DNA from: Epichloe hybrida
Taxonomy: Eukaryota > Ascomycota > Sordariomycetes > Hypocreales > Clavicipitaceae
DNA: 64,000 nt
Assembly (NCBI GenBank): GCA_019022495.1
Contig: JAFEKR010000001.1
Span: forward strand, 3,038,001-3,102,000
Reading direction: 5' to 3'
A program made the position numbers and the translations under genes. Positions 42,811 to 54,314 of this stretch are shown here, one piece after another. The notes below the pieces were generated by a model. It ran no database searches. It worked only from the letters and a program-made list of their open reading frames with translations, and was not told where the DNA came from. The first letter of the stretch is position 1. Each line of letters starts with the position of its first letter.

Positions 42811-43387
42811 ATGGCCAGTGACGAGGACTACATGTCGTTTCTGGACAAGACCAACCAAGACCTGAGCGACGGCCAGGCACTTGCGAAGAGGCAGGAGGCG
42901 CAGAGCAACGCTGTCTTTAAAACCACGGACGCAGGGACGCAAGTTCCCAAAGTGATCAAGGAGGCATGTGAGGATGCGGTATATGTCACGGATGCGGATG
43001 AGCCCTTCAAGGAGGTCTCTTTGAAATGGGATGGGAGCGGATTACCGGACGAAAGTACGAGATTACCGTCGAATCCCCCACCCTTCTCTCCAACTCCTGC
43101 AGGATTTTTGTGCTATTCTAACCATTGTTTCCTTGTCTACAGCCGAATTTGCCAAGCTCATCGAGCACTGGGACGCCGAGTCCGCCGACATCAGCATCAT
43201 GGATCCCATGGAGTGGGATTCACAAGGCCAGTACACACAGGTCATTGAGGCTGTGAGAGAGGCCACCAAGGGCAATGACGTGAGGGTATACCGTGTTGTG
43301 AGAGACGAGACTAGATGCGAATATTGGGTTGTGTCGAGGGAACAAGGCCGCATAGTTGGTGTCAAGGCTCTTGGCGTGGAAAGCTGA
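42811..43387 (+). CDS. Conserved hypothetical fungal protein
   Basis: Exons 42811-43054 and 43143-43387 (88-bp intron, GTACGA to CAG, phase 1) give 162 residues. It starts MASDEDYMSFLDKTNQDLSD and continues with VFKTTDAGTQVPKVIKEACE and VYVTDADEPFKEVSLKWDGS. After the splice come DETEFAKLIEHWDAESADIS, MEWDSQGQYTQVIEAVREAT and NDVRVYRVVRDETRCEYWVV, ending in KALGVES. Small, acidic, no signal or membrane segment; probably one alpha/beta domain. I recall similar uncharacterised proteins across Pezizomycotina but no function. It lies about 450 bp from the edge of the RIP island, yet its own composition is normal. Confidence 0.85.
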
Positions 43388-43830
43388 GCTTCTGTTTGAC
43401 CCGTACTACATGGCATTAATACTGCATACCTGAGATTCTTTGAGGGGACAACGAGTCACACGACAACATGGTAGGGCCATGTTTGGGCCAATGGCTACAG
43501 ACGATTCGTTTGCACCAGGCCGGGTATAATAGTGTAGACCGCTTATTACGTTTCATATGGGGGAGGTCAGAGATCGAGACCATCACGCCACCACCCTAGC
43601 TATCAGCTTCCTGGCAGCGACTACGAATCATAACCTTCAATCTGTTCGCGTACCTATCTCCAGTAAACTATGGGCTAAATAAAGTACCTTTTGCGTCACT
43701 CAGTGTCATGCTAAATTATAGAAAGTTCTATTACAAGATCCTTATGGCTGCCCGAATTTATCGGCATCATAGGCGCAGGGAAAGCGTTGGTATCCGCCTG
43801 GGCTAATTATTATCCGGTTCCGTTTTCACT
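43388..43830. other. Flank between conserved gene and RIP island
   Basis: 443 bp of normal to slightly AT-rich DNA with no gene recognised. Composition drops sharply after about 43830. Confidence 0.45.
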
Positions 43831-43942
43831 AATAACATTAACGTTAAGTGCGTAAAAGGGCTTTTTTAGTTAATCTACTATAATACAAATTTTACAAATT
43901 TATATATAACTATCCCTCTAGGGGCGTGTGCTTTTCCCTCTG

Positions 43943-44100
43943 CTAAGATATTACTCAGTAGATATCTAAGGAGAAGTAATATCTTGGTAGATAATAACAC
44001 CTTTTCTCTTCTCCTTCTAAAATAATAGCTTTACTAAGACATCACTTAGCAGATATCTAAGGAGAAGTGATATCTTGGCAGATAATAATACCTTTCCCCC
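43943..44100. repeat. Duplicated imperfect hairpin unit
   Basis: Two copies of about 65 bp (from 43943 and from 44033) share the core AGATATCTAAGGAGAAG and differ almost only by C/T and G/A. In each, AAGAYATYACTT at the start pairs with AAGTRATATCTT about 25 bp later. Confidence 0.75.
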
Positions 44101-44414
44101 TCTTATAATCTCGAATTGATTTATGTTAAATTAATATAAATAGGAGATTTAACAACTAGGACTAGGCTATAAGATTCTTTTATTTAAGGAGTAGGAGGGG
44201 TCTAAGCTAGGTTAATGTGCGGAGGTGGCTTAACCACCTTGTTATTATTAATAATGAAGCTAATAAAGCTCTTATTATCTAAACTTATTAAAATTTCTAT
44301 ATCTAATGAGATATATTAGCTTTATCTAGCTATTATATGGCGTGAATTGTTTCTACCTCTTATTACCGTGTATTAAGAGCCCTTAGGCTAGTATCTAGGT
44401 TAGTCTAGGAAGTA

Positions 44415-47362
44415 AGAGTACTAAGATTAAAGGGAGTATTAAATATAATACCCTTAAGTGTCTTTACTCTTAAGATAGTAATATACATAAGGCCTGTTAT
44501 AAACTCCTTTATAAAGATATTAGCCACTGCCTTATTAAGAGTAATGCCCTATGACTTATACATAGTAATACTATATGTAATTATGAATGGGAATTAACAC
44601 CGGCCATATAGGTTACTACCCTTAATAAACTTGTGGTACGCTTAGAAAATAGGAATAACAGTAGCCTTATTAGGCTTTGTAAAGTAAGGCGGTCCCATGT
44701 ACTTATCTATTTGCATAAACACAATATTAGGAGCCTATTGGTAAGGATTAGTAATATCTTAATCCTAGTAAATATCTTTTACGATCCCTATAGCGCTGTT
44801 AATAAGGCCTATAGGTGTCTAGATATTCTCTGTTAGTATAACCCTTGCTCTAATATAAACTAGCAAAGTGTGGTAGAGGTTTCCTGCTATTTAAGAATTA
44901 GTATTATGCCTAAATTCGCTAATATATATTACGTAGACCTAAATAATCGGTGATATAAGCCTTTCTATGTAGTTATAGTTATATTCTTAGACCTGCTGTC
45001 TTGTGTAGTAGATATGGACTGCATTTACAAAGGAATTAACCTCTAGAGGCAAGAGCTATAATTGAATTTAGGAATAAAGAAGCTTCTAATAGTTAATAGA
45101 TAGCTAAGCTAAACAAAGGCCCTAGAGAGCTTCATGGAATGGTGCCTGTGCATCGCCTTATTAGCGGATAACTTGCTAAAGCATAATAGTCTTGTTAAAG
45201 GCCTAATAGGCATTATGCCTAGCTAAATCCATGTTATTCACGAGTCTATTATTGCTATAGAGAGGCTTCTTAAAGACTAGTGGAAGCTAGTAGAAGTTAC
45301 TAAAGAGAATTACGCTACAGCTACTAAAGTAATTCTCTAAATTAGAAAAGATCTAATAAAGTCGTTAGTTAATGGAGTAAAGTATCTTTAGCCTAATTAT
45401 AGACTTCTTATTAATAATAATATATTTGACCCTTTATAGGGTGCCCTATAAATTAGAAAGCTCATTAGTCAAAAGCTTAGGTAAGGTTGTAATTTACCTT
45501 AAGACTAGAAGATGTAGTAGCGAATATAATGTTGTTTTGTTAATGCTATTAGTAGTGATTCTAGTAGGGGCAGCTTGTATAATATATCCTAGGGCACGGT
45601 GTTCTAGTGCTATGGAAATAGCGTGAATAATAAATAATTTCCCTATGCCTCCCTAGCTATTAACCTAAAGAAGAAGTGATTTAGGTGTTTGCTTATTTAG
45701 ATTAAGAGTATCCTTAAGGTAGCAAACATATATATTAAAGATAAGGCGCTGCTCTGGATTAAGACTAGTGATATTCTAGTTACTTGTAAGGTCCTAAGAA
45801 GTAATAGTGGTAGTAAAAGACTCCTTAAGGCTATTCTAATACTCTCTCTTCTGCGTAAGAAGATTAGGATAGGTTCCAATATAATTTTGCTAATTATAGG
45901 CTAAATCATAATTGCAGTTCCTAAGCAATTTAACCTTATTGGTATTAAGCTTAATATATGGAATCTGGCGAGCTATTTCCTACTAAGCCTCTGGCTAGAC
46001 CTTATTCTCCTGCTAAGGGTCTTCCTTAAACTTATCTTCTATTATAGGAGGTAGCTTACTATAGTAATTATAATAGTAAGCGCTAGCGTAAACTCTCTGA
46101 TAATATATAAATGCCTTATAAAATATGGTAAAACTCTCCTCCTTTACTATCTTTAGCTAGTTATAGTTAGTATAGGGATAGCTTAGTATAAGCTTTACTT
46201 TATAAAAGTCCTTAAAGCTTTTATTATTAGGATTAGTCTTATATTACAGGAAGTAATTTAGGACCTAGTTAGGCGTGTTAGGGAACTCTTGCTAATACTT
46301 AGGCTTCTTAAAGAAGTTAATCTAGGTTAGGAACTGAAAATAATAAAGATCCTATAGGCTTATAGGGTAATTTAGGTACTTCTAGTAAGAATTTAAAGTC
46401 TATTAGACCTAATCTTTACCCTTAGCAGGTAGATAATCCGCCTGCTAATACTTATTAGGTAAGTAGTAATTAACACTGCGAATAACACGTAATCCTTCTT
46501 AAAGGTTAAGGTTAAGTAATAGGTAGAGGACCTCTTATATAGACTAGTCTCTTTTAGTAATAAGTTTGTTTATAAACTTAGCGACGAATCTAATAAGCCT
46601 ATGACTTACGTTAACCCTAGGTAAAATCTCCTTAGCTATGTCCTAGAAGGTCTTTAACTGCTATTTAGCCTTACTGTAATACTTTGATATATAGGAGATA
46701 ATAGCATGCATGCCTATATAGGGCGTAAAGTTAATATTAGTAAGCTATAAGGCTATAACTATAGGGCTAAAGTTGTTTAGAAAGGTATTATTCTAAGCCC
46801 TATTAAATATAAGATATTACGGGTTAAAGTTCCTTATAATAATTAGCTCTTTATAATATGCTTATGGAAAGTAAAATCAGTAGTATGTCTTCTCTATTAA
46901 TCTCCTATTAGGTAGTTGCTTATAATACTAATAGTATGCTTTTATGCACTTATAGTGTTAAATATAATTGATTATATTAACTAAATTGCTAAACTTGGGA
47001 TTTATAATAGGTGAGATTAAAGGGTTATTGCCCTGACGCTGCTAATTCACTAAGTTAGGGCAGGTATTATAGGTAGTAATATACTACCCCTAGTACTTAG
47101 TAAAGACCTTCTATAGTTCTGTGGTTATAAGGCTAGTGTCTAGGGTATCTTTGATCTAAAAGAGGTAATAAGTATAAGGGCTACCTTAGGACTGCTACTT
47201 ATATTAGTACTAATATTCCTTAATGCTGAATTTAGGCTAAAGAACTTGCTTAAAGAATAACTAGAAGCGTATCTTAAAGTACTATACTAAGATATATAGG
47301 TTCTTACAAAGGTTCCTACCTATAATCCTAGCCTTAACTTAGTTATTCCCTAACTACTATTT
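44415..47362 (-). pseudogene. Helitron replicase-helicase (Rep/Pif1) relic
   Basis: Three segments are readable on the minus strand, in frames where stops are explained by C-to-T/G-to-A change. (1) About 47360-47160: QYFKIRF (stop read as Gln), then KQVLQPKFSIKEYQYQYKWQ (stops read as Gln or Trp) and GSPYTYYLF. This is the rolling-circle Rep region, where relatives have a WQARGSGHVHG-type HUH motif; both His codons now read Tyr. (2) About 46930-46440: ANINFTPYIGMHAIISYISK-like text and FINKLITKRD, the Rep-helicase linker of fungal Helitrons. (3) About 44620-44415: PFIITYSITMYKS, a stop, GITLNKAVANIFI, then ITILRVKTLKG, the Pif1 helicase C-terminal motifs (normally YAITVHKSQG and AISRVRSL). 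The element encoded a rolling-circle transposon protein and is dead. Confidence 0.8.
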
Positions 47363-50300
47363 ATTATAATTTAGTATAAACCTCTGAAGGTCTTGCTAGT
47401 ATAAATTAGTAGCTGAAAGGGTAACAAATATACCTAGGCAGCTAAGAGTATAAACATACGCCTTAAGCTAGTTCTTACAGCCTCCCTAGTACGCTTATAT
47501 GCCTCGTAGGCTCCCTAAGAATCTTACTATAGAGTTAAGTAATGCCTTAGCTTTAGTAGTATCTAAGTTAAAAGCTAGTTAAAGCTAGTTAATATTAATA
47601 GCCTAATAGTGACGTTCTCTCTTAATAAAGTAGGCGCTTTGCTTATTTACTTACTGATATATAAGCGTATTAAATGTAATATAGCGAAATTAAGGATGCT
47701 AAGTAAAGTGGCTATTATTATACTTTATTAGGTAATTAATATAGTTAGAGTAGCTTATAGTGCGTTTACAAGGCTTAATAAACTTAGCTTTTTTATTTAG
47801 AAAGAGACCTAGAAATACTTCTAAGAGCAATAGCTAAGACTAATTAAACTTATTTAAAGGTGTGCTATAAATATTAGGTATATTAAGGTATATCTAAGGT
47901 TTAACTTGCTAGAGGGGAATCTGCTCTAGCGGCACCTAAGGCCTATTAGAACCTTAAAGCTAATAATAGAGTTATGTGAGCTCCTATTACTAAGCGATGA
48001 AATTAGGAACCGTAGCTCCGTTAAAGTGTGCATTAATCTGGTTATTATCTTTATTAAGGTAGGTCTCTTTAATATTAATAGCGTTAGTTGCCTCTACCAT
48101 AAGCTAGTCTATAATATCTTTATTACTAGGTAACTAGAGCAGATTATTCTTATTTATGTTAATATAGTAATACCTAGGATAATTTGAACGGAGATATATA
48201 AGCTAGGCCTAGATAATAGGCTGCTGCACTCTGAATTGGTTACGGAACTAATGTATTATATGTGGCTAATTTGTCTGATTTATAGGTTAAAGGATAATAA
48301 TATTAAGATCCCTAGGTAAAAGCAGTAGCTAGTTATAGACTTAACTAATATTCTTTATAAAGTTAACCACATAGCCCTTATATCTATACTACTAACCACA
48401 ATAGGTTATAACCGTGACGTGAACGTGAACCTTGGCAATGAGTATCTCTTCGGTTTACGTAAGCTTAGGTAAATAGCCTGGAACTAACCTAGGATTAAGC
48501 TTGTTTTCTTTAGACTAAAAAAGGGCTAACTAGCGCGATGTTAATTGCGAGATGCGCGGCCCTAAGGGACTGCGTTATAATAGTTATAAGAGCAGCAGAT
48601 TCTATTCCTAACCTTAAGACCAAACTATCTTATCTTATAATAAGTGTAATACTCTATAGTATTTAACGCTAGGCTTGCTACCTAGTAGCTAATTAAGCCG
48701 CGGTCGCGCTTAGTTAGGTATAACTAGTCTAGATCTCCCTGAAAGACTAGATTAGGCAAGACAGGCAGATCCTAAGAAGTAGACCTACTAAGGTTTAAAG
48801 GTAGATATAGTTACACTGATGAACACTAAGAAAGTGATATATTTAGATTAGAATCCCTTACTAAGGACTAAGAAGGTGTAAAATCATCTATTATATCATG
48901 ATTACACTATTTATAATATCTATATTCTACTCTATTAGGAGTAATGAAGCTTTAGCAGGCAAATACGTAATAATATAACAGGTATTATTTCTATTCCGTG
49001 CCTAGGATAGGATCATTATTATTATTTAGGTTACCTGCTATGTTAATTTAGCTGCTAAAGAGTTCCTAAACTCCTAGCTAATGCGGAGAGGCTACCTAGT
49101 GTAAAATAGTAGCTAATAAAGGGGTAGGGTTAGGTTCTTCCCTAGCTTATTATATAACTTAATACTCTTATTAGATTATAGCTTACTCTAGTTTAGTATA
49201 AATATATAGTGTTAAGAGTAGGTTAATATACCTGTAGAGAACATGCCTTAGCTTTATCTAGTGTATCTTAAGAAGCCTGTCTATAGCGAAGAAACCTTAT
49301 TAATCTGTGTGTTATTTATTATAAGAAATTAGCTATAATCTCTTATAAGCCTATGGCTTATTACTATTAGGGTAATAGTATAGGAAGTTACTAAGTTTAT
49401 TACTACTTAGGGGATTACACTCTAGTAATTAGGCACTTACTACTACTATGTACTATAGCTATTATAAAACACAAGAATTATATAAGAGCTTAAGACTATA
49501 GTTATATTAGCATTAGGGTAATATTAGGGTGCTAAGTAGTAGTAGTAGCATATATTAGTGTGTTCTATTAATTATAGTATACTAGGCATTTTTATATTAA
49601 CTTATCCCTATTCTTTAAGCTAATAAATTTATTAATAGGTTTATCCTATTTATAACGCTAATATATACGTGTTTTAGAGGTATTATTAGGGATATCTATG
49701 ATATTAGCTAGGTTCTTATAGCCTGGATCACAAGGAGAATTAGGTAGTGGTATAGGAGAAGCAAGAGAAGCTATCTTATTAGGATAATTTACTACGTTAT
49801 GCGTAGCTTAGAGAAAGCAAGATAATAATTAGATAATAATAGGTATAGCTTTATTATTATAGATAGGGATATAGAAAAGAAAAGCAAAGAAGAGTTAAGA
49901 AGGAAATTCAGGTTAGTATAAGAGAAAAAAGTAAGAGGTAAGAGGTAATACATAGTAAGGAAGGAGCGCTTAAACAGGGGAAAGTAGGACTATTACACGC
50001 AATGCTATGAATTGCGTTATAAAGCTACTAGAAAAACGCGTAAATAAATCATCATATTAGCAAATCCTACGCTTATTGCCTTGCTTTGTAAATCAACAGA
50101 ATTATGCGGTATACATACGTGCCTACACGTCTGCGTGCGTGGTTGCATTAACTTCACGATATTAAACAGTGGGTGGATCTGCGTGGTATTTTTATGCCTT
50201 ACTTCTGTCTTAGTATACAGATCTAAAGATAGGTATATAGTCTATGATTATAATACTACTTATAACCTAATATCTACTTAGAACGTTGCGTTTAGTATAG

Positions 50301-51390
50301 TTAGTAGTAAGGCTAGCACTATTAATTATATTAAACACTACATAGACTAGCCCTATGTAGTAGACTACCCTTATAGATTAATGGTTGTTATGGGCTGCTT
50401 CCTTACCTAATTTAAAAGAAGAAAGAACTACCTTTATAGTGTTACACTTGCTACTATAAAACTAAATACTATAAATACTATAGATGCCGTAAAATAACCG
50501 TAAATAACTATAAAATATAATAATAAATATCTAAACCTAACGCTAAACCTAATACAATATAATACGATATAAAGCAAGCAAATAGGGTAAGAGTAGTAGA
50601 CTATGGTAGATAGTAGCTTAATTATGCTATACTAAATTATAAGTAACTTAGTATTCTCCTTCTAACCTTACTAATATATAACTATAGATACTTAGGGACC
50701 TAGGGCAATGTAATACTTTAACTCCTAATAATCTGCTATAGGCGCTAACTCTAGGTTATTAGATAGGTGCCTAAGGTAGTTTCTTTTAAGAAGCATTTAG
50801 TCCTAACCTACTACTATATAGAGTTGCCTAGTAAGGGTAATACTTTTTTAGTGTTAATTTTAGTGTTAAAATTAAGTATAGGGGCATGCTATAAATTATA
50901 TTTATGTAACGTAGTAATACTTTACTTTATAATATTATAATAGCAAAAAACAACTGAATTAAAAGGTTATATATTTGAATTATATCTGTGGTTTTTTTTT
51001 TTTTATAATCGCAAAGTAAGTAATATGCCATAAGTCTTTATAAGATATTATGATATTATAAGTTTAAGTCTTTCGCAACCATAATTCAACTATAACACCA
51101 CCACTACCACCGCGTATCTGTGATTACGAATTAATTACTAATACTTCGCATTATTAAATTTATTTATCTTTAAAGGTGTGATATTTTATATTCCCTCTAG
51201 GGGCCCTCTAGGGGCCCTACTAGGGGCCGCCTACGGTAAGCTATTACCTACGGCAGGCCTCCTCCTCCTCCCCCCCTTATAAAAAGCATTAGGTAGTTAG
51301 GAGAGGCAGAAAAAAATTTCTTAACTAGTTGCTAAAGAGTATTTTGTGTCTAACTAATCAGAAGAGATGTCTCCACAGGATAACCTTATT

Positions 51391-51675
51391 TTAATAAAGG
51401 GAAAGCGGGAAGCTTCGCTCCACCCTCTTGCCTTCGCCTTGCATGACGCAAATCTCAGGCAAAGCTCCGCTTTCCCTGATTAGCCTGCTGCCCCTACATA
51501 AGTGTAAAAATATATAGTCCGCATACCCATCTACACATTCCGGACATTCCGGTACCGGACCCTCCCGCCCCTCCACCGATAAGGCGATAACGATTCATTT
51601 TCTGCATGTAAATATCGCATCGTGACTCACCGCCCCCTCGCAACGCCTCGTCAAACGCGAAGCAGCATTTACACA
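51391..51675. promoter_or_regulatory. trp2 promoter region at the edge of the RIP island
   Basis: 285 bp between the end of the AT-rich island and the trp2 start. Contains the Gcn4-type site listed separately. Confidence 0.45.
51623..51629 (+). promoter_or_regulatory. Gcn4/CPC1-type TGACTCA site upstream of trp2
   Basis: Perfect TGACTCA 47 bp before the trp2 ATG. It is the consensus of the bZIP activator Gcn4 (CPC-1/CpcA in filamentous fungi), which induces amino-acid biosynthesis genes under starvation. The gene's function makes the match meaningful. Confidence 0.5.
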
Positions 51676-53437
51676 ATGGCGGGCTCAGTAAGTAAAGCTC
51701 CTTCTTGTCCATGGCATTTGGCATGGGAGAACGGCATGGGAGAAAAAGCCAGACTGACGCAGCCCGCAACAACAATAGCTGGCCATTGTTCCCACGCTCG
51801 ACACGGTACGGTCCGTCATTGCCAAACCTCACGGCAGCTCTGGCAAGAAACCAACCCTTGTCCCCGTCTACCGACAAATATCCTCCGATCTCATCACCCC
51901 GTCCGCCGCCTATCTCAAGATCTCGGCCTCCTCCTCATCCGAGTACTCATTCCTCTTCGAGTCAGCCGCCACAGAACAAGTCGGTCGGTACAGCTTCGTC
52001 GGCGCCGGCCCGCGCAAGATCCTCGCCACGGGACCCGGGTACGGCCCCGAGACAGATCCCCTTCCTGCGCTCGAAAAGGAGTTGGCAGAACATGTTGTCG
52101 CACACGTGCCTGGCTTGCAGTTGCCGCCGTTGACGGGCGGCGCCATCGGCTACGTCGGCTACGACTGCGTGCGGTATTTCGAGCCCAAGACGGCGCGGCC
52201 GATGAAGGACGTGCTACAGATTCCCGAGTCGTTGTTCATGCTGTTTGATACCATTGTGGCGTTCGACAGGTTCTACGGCATCATCAAAGTCATCAGCTAC
52301 GTGGCCGTGCCGCCATCCGGCGACACGACCAGTCTGGAAGAGGCCTACGAGAAGGCCAAGACGACCATCGATCAGCTCGTCGACGTCCTCAACTCGACCG
52401 AAATCAAGCTGCCCGAGCAAGGGCCCATCCAGCTCGGTCAAGAAGCCACGTCCAACATCGGACAAAGGGGCTACGAGGCCCACGTCACGAAACTAAAGGA
52501 ACACATCGTCAAGGGCGACATCTTCCAATGCGTCCCGTCGCAACGATTCGCCCGACCGACCAGCCTCCACCCTTTCAACATCTACAGACACCTCCGGACG
52601 GTCAATCCCTCGCCGTACCTCTTCTACGTCAACTGCAAGGATTTCCAGATCGTCGGTGCCTCGCCCGAGCTGCTCGTCAAATCCGAAGCCGGCCGCATCA
52701 TCACCCACCCCATTGCCGGCACCGTCAAGCGAGGCAAAACACCCGAGGAAGACCAGCGCCTCGCCGACGAACTGAGCAGTTCTCTCAAAGACCGCGCTGA
52801 GCACGTCATGCTCGTCGACCTCGCCCGCAACGACATGAATCGCGTCAGCGACCCCTTTACCGTCCGCGTCGATCGCCTCATGGTCGTCGAGAAGTTCAGC
52901 CACGTCCAGCACCTGGTCTCGCAAGTTTCCGGCGTCCTGAGACCCGAAAAGACCCGCTTCGACGCCTTTCGATCCATCTTCCCCGCCGGCACCGTCTCTG
53001 GCGCGCCGAAAGTGCGTGCCATGGAACTCATCGCTGAGCTGGAGCAGGAGAAGAGAGGCATATACGCCGGCGCAGTGGGGTATTTCGGGTACGGAAGCCA
53101 AGATGAAAAGGGGCAGGCCATTGAAGGCGCCATGGACACCTGCATTGCCTTGCGAACAATGATGGTCAAGGACGGGGTGGCTTATCTGCAGGCAGGTTCG
53201 TACACGAAATATCTCTCATCACTCCGTCCCGTTGAAGAACTCATGTCCCGAACACTTTGCTAATATTCACTTTTTTTCCTTTTTTTTTTCTCCCCCACAG
53301 GAGGAGGCATCGTTTTCGATTCAGACGAGCACGACGAGTGGATGGAGACGATGAACAAACTTGGTGGCAATATGTCGTGCATTCAATCAGCAGAGGAGAT
53401 TTATTATCAGCAGCAACATGGCGGGAAAGCCAAGTAG
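51676..53437 (+). CDS. trp2: Anthranilate synthase component I
   Basis: Converts chorismate and ammonia (from a glutamine-amidotransferase partner) to anthranilate, the first step of tryptophan synthesis. Exons 51676-51687 (only 12 nt, MAGS), 51779-53195 and 53301-53437; 521 residues. Splicing gives [20 protein letters not shown] and, at the end, [20 protein letters not shown]. The allosteric Trp site region is present as [20 protein letters not shown]. The chorismate-binding half carries [49 protein letters not shown] and [17 protein letters not shown], all intact. The long open frame extends past the donor at 53196 only as read-through. It begins 285 bp from the RIP island but shows no RIP-like damage. 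Confidence 0.96.
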
Positions 53438-53909
53438 AGTTTTTTCTCCGTTTTGGAAACTGCACTTGGGCAAGAAAACAGGAGTCTCTTTTTTTGTTTG
53501 GTCGAAATTCAGAAAAGATCGCGAAAACCCCCTGACGTTATGGGTCGTGCAAAAACGTACGTTTGTTCGTGGGAAAGTAAGTCATGTCATTGCGGAGCGA
53601 GCTAGCAACCAGTTGGTAAGTCACGGCCTTGTAGTTCATGTAAATAGCCATGGGGATGGCACAAATGTACCGTTCCTGGCAACGCGAATATAATCAATGA
53701 TGTGCGCCCTGACACCCCCCCCCGTGCAACCCCGTCATAAACTTCATGTGAGTATGCTGTCTGATAGTCATGAGAAAAAAAAAGATCAGATGAAGAATCA
53801 CAACAAAGTCGCTGTCCATGCTAGAGATCATTATAATAGAAAAACAACGACACCCCGTTTTCATTCTGGCCTTGAAAAATGCCCAAAAAAGGGGGGAGGG
53901 GGAATCTCC
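53438..53909. other. Convergent intergenic region
   Basis: 472 bp of 3' flanks with a C-run near 53716-53724 and a G-run near 53892-53902; no gene recognised. Confidence 0.5.
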
Positions 53910-54280
53910 CTATGCGCACGTTGGAGCTGTCCGTGAAGCATCTGGGTCGTCGTCCCTTTCAGCTAATTCCGGGATAGGCGTATCTCTCTTGCGCGGCTCG
54001 CCATGTCCGCCCTTGTTGGGAGCAGTGGGAGTCTTGGCCCCGGTCTCTGTATCTGAAGGCACGGAGAGGCATCGTCCCGGATGGTCGTCGGAGGATACGA
54101 TGCTGCGTGAGTCGGACATTTCCACCTCTGATAAGTCGGTGAACGAGCTTGAGCTCTCTATGCTGGGCGTGGGCAGGTCTTCGCAATCCACTGCACTGGG
54201 TATCGTGGTCTGAATGGCTAGAGCATGCTGCTGGTGTGGTGTCTTTGCTTTGTCGGTCGCCTGGACGTGCATGGCAGCAA

Positions 54281-54314
<34 letters not shown>

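Larger units (their letters stand above)
43831..51390. mobile_element. 7.5-kb RIP-mutated AT-rich island of degenerate transposons
   Basis: Composition changes abruptly at both edges to extremely AT-rich DNA full of TAA/TAG/TTA, the pattern left by RIP. A Helitron replicase-helicase relic is readable on the minus strand (separate entry). A duplicated hairpin unit lies at 43943-44100. A patch of near-normal composition occurs at about 50050-50215. The motif CCCTCTAGGGGC occurs near both margins (about 43913 and 51195). I could not fix the element ends or the number of insertions. No intact gene; the few short ORFs here are chance. Confidence 0.8.
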
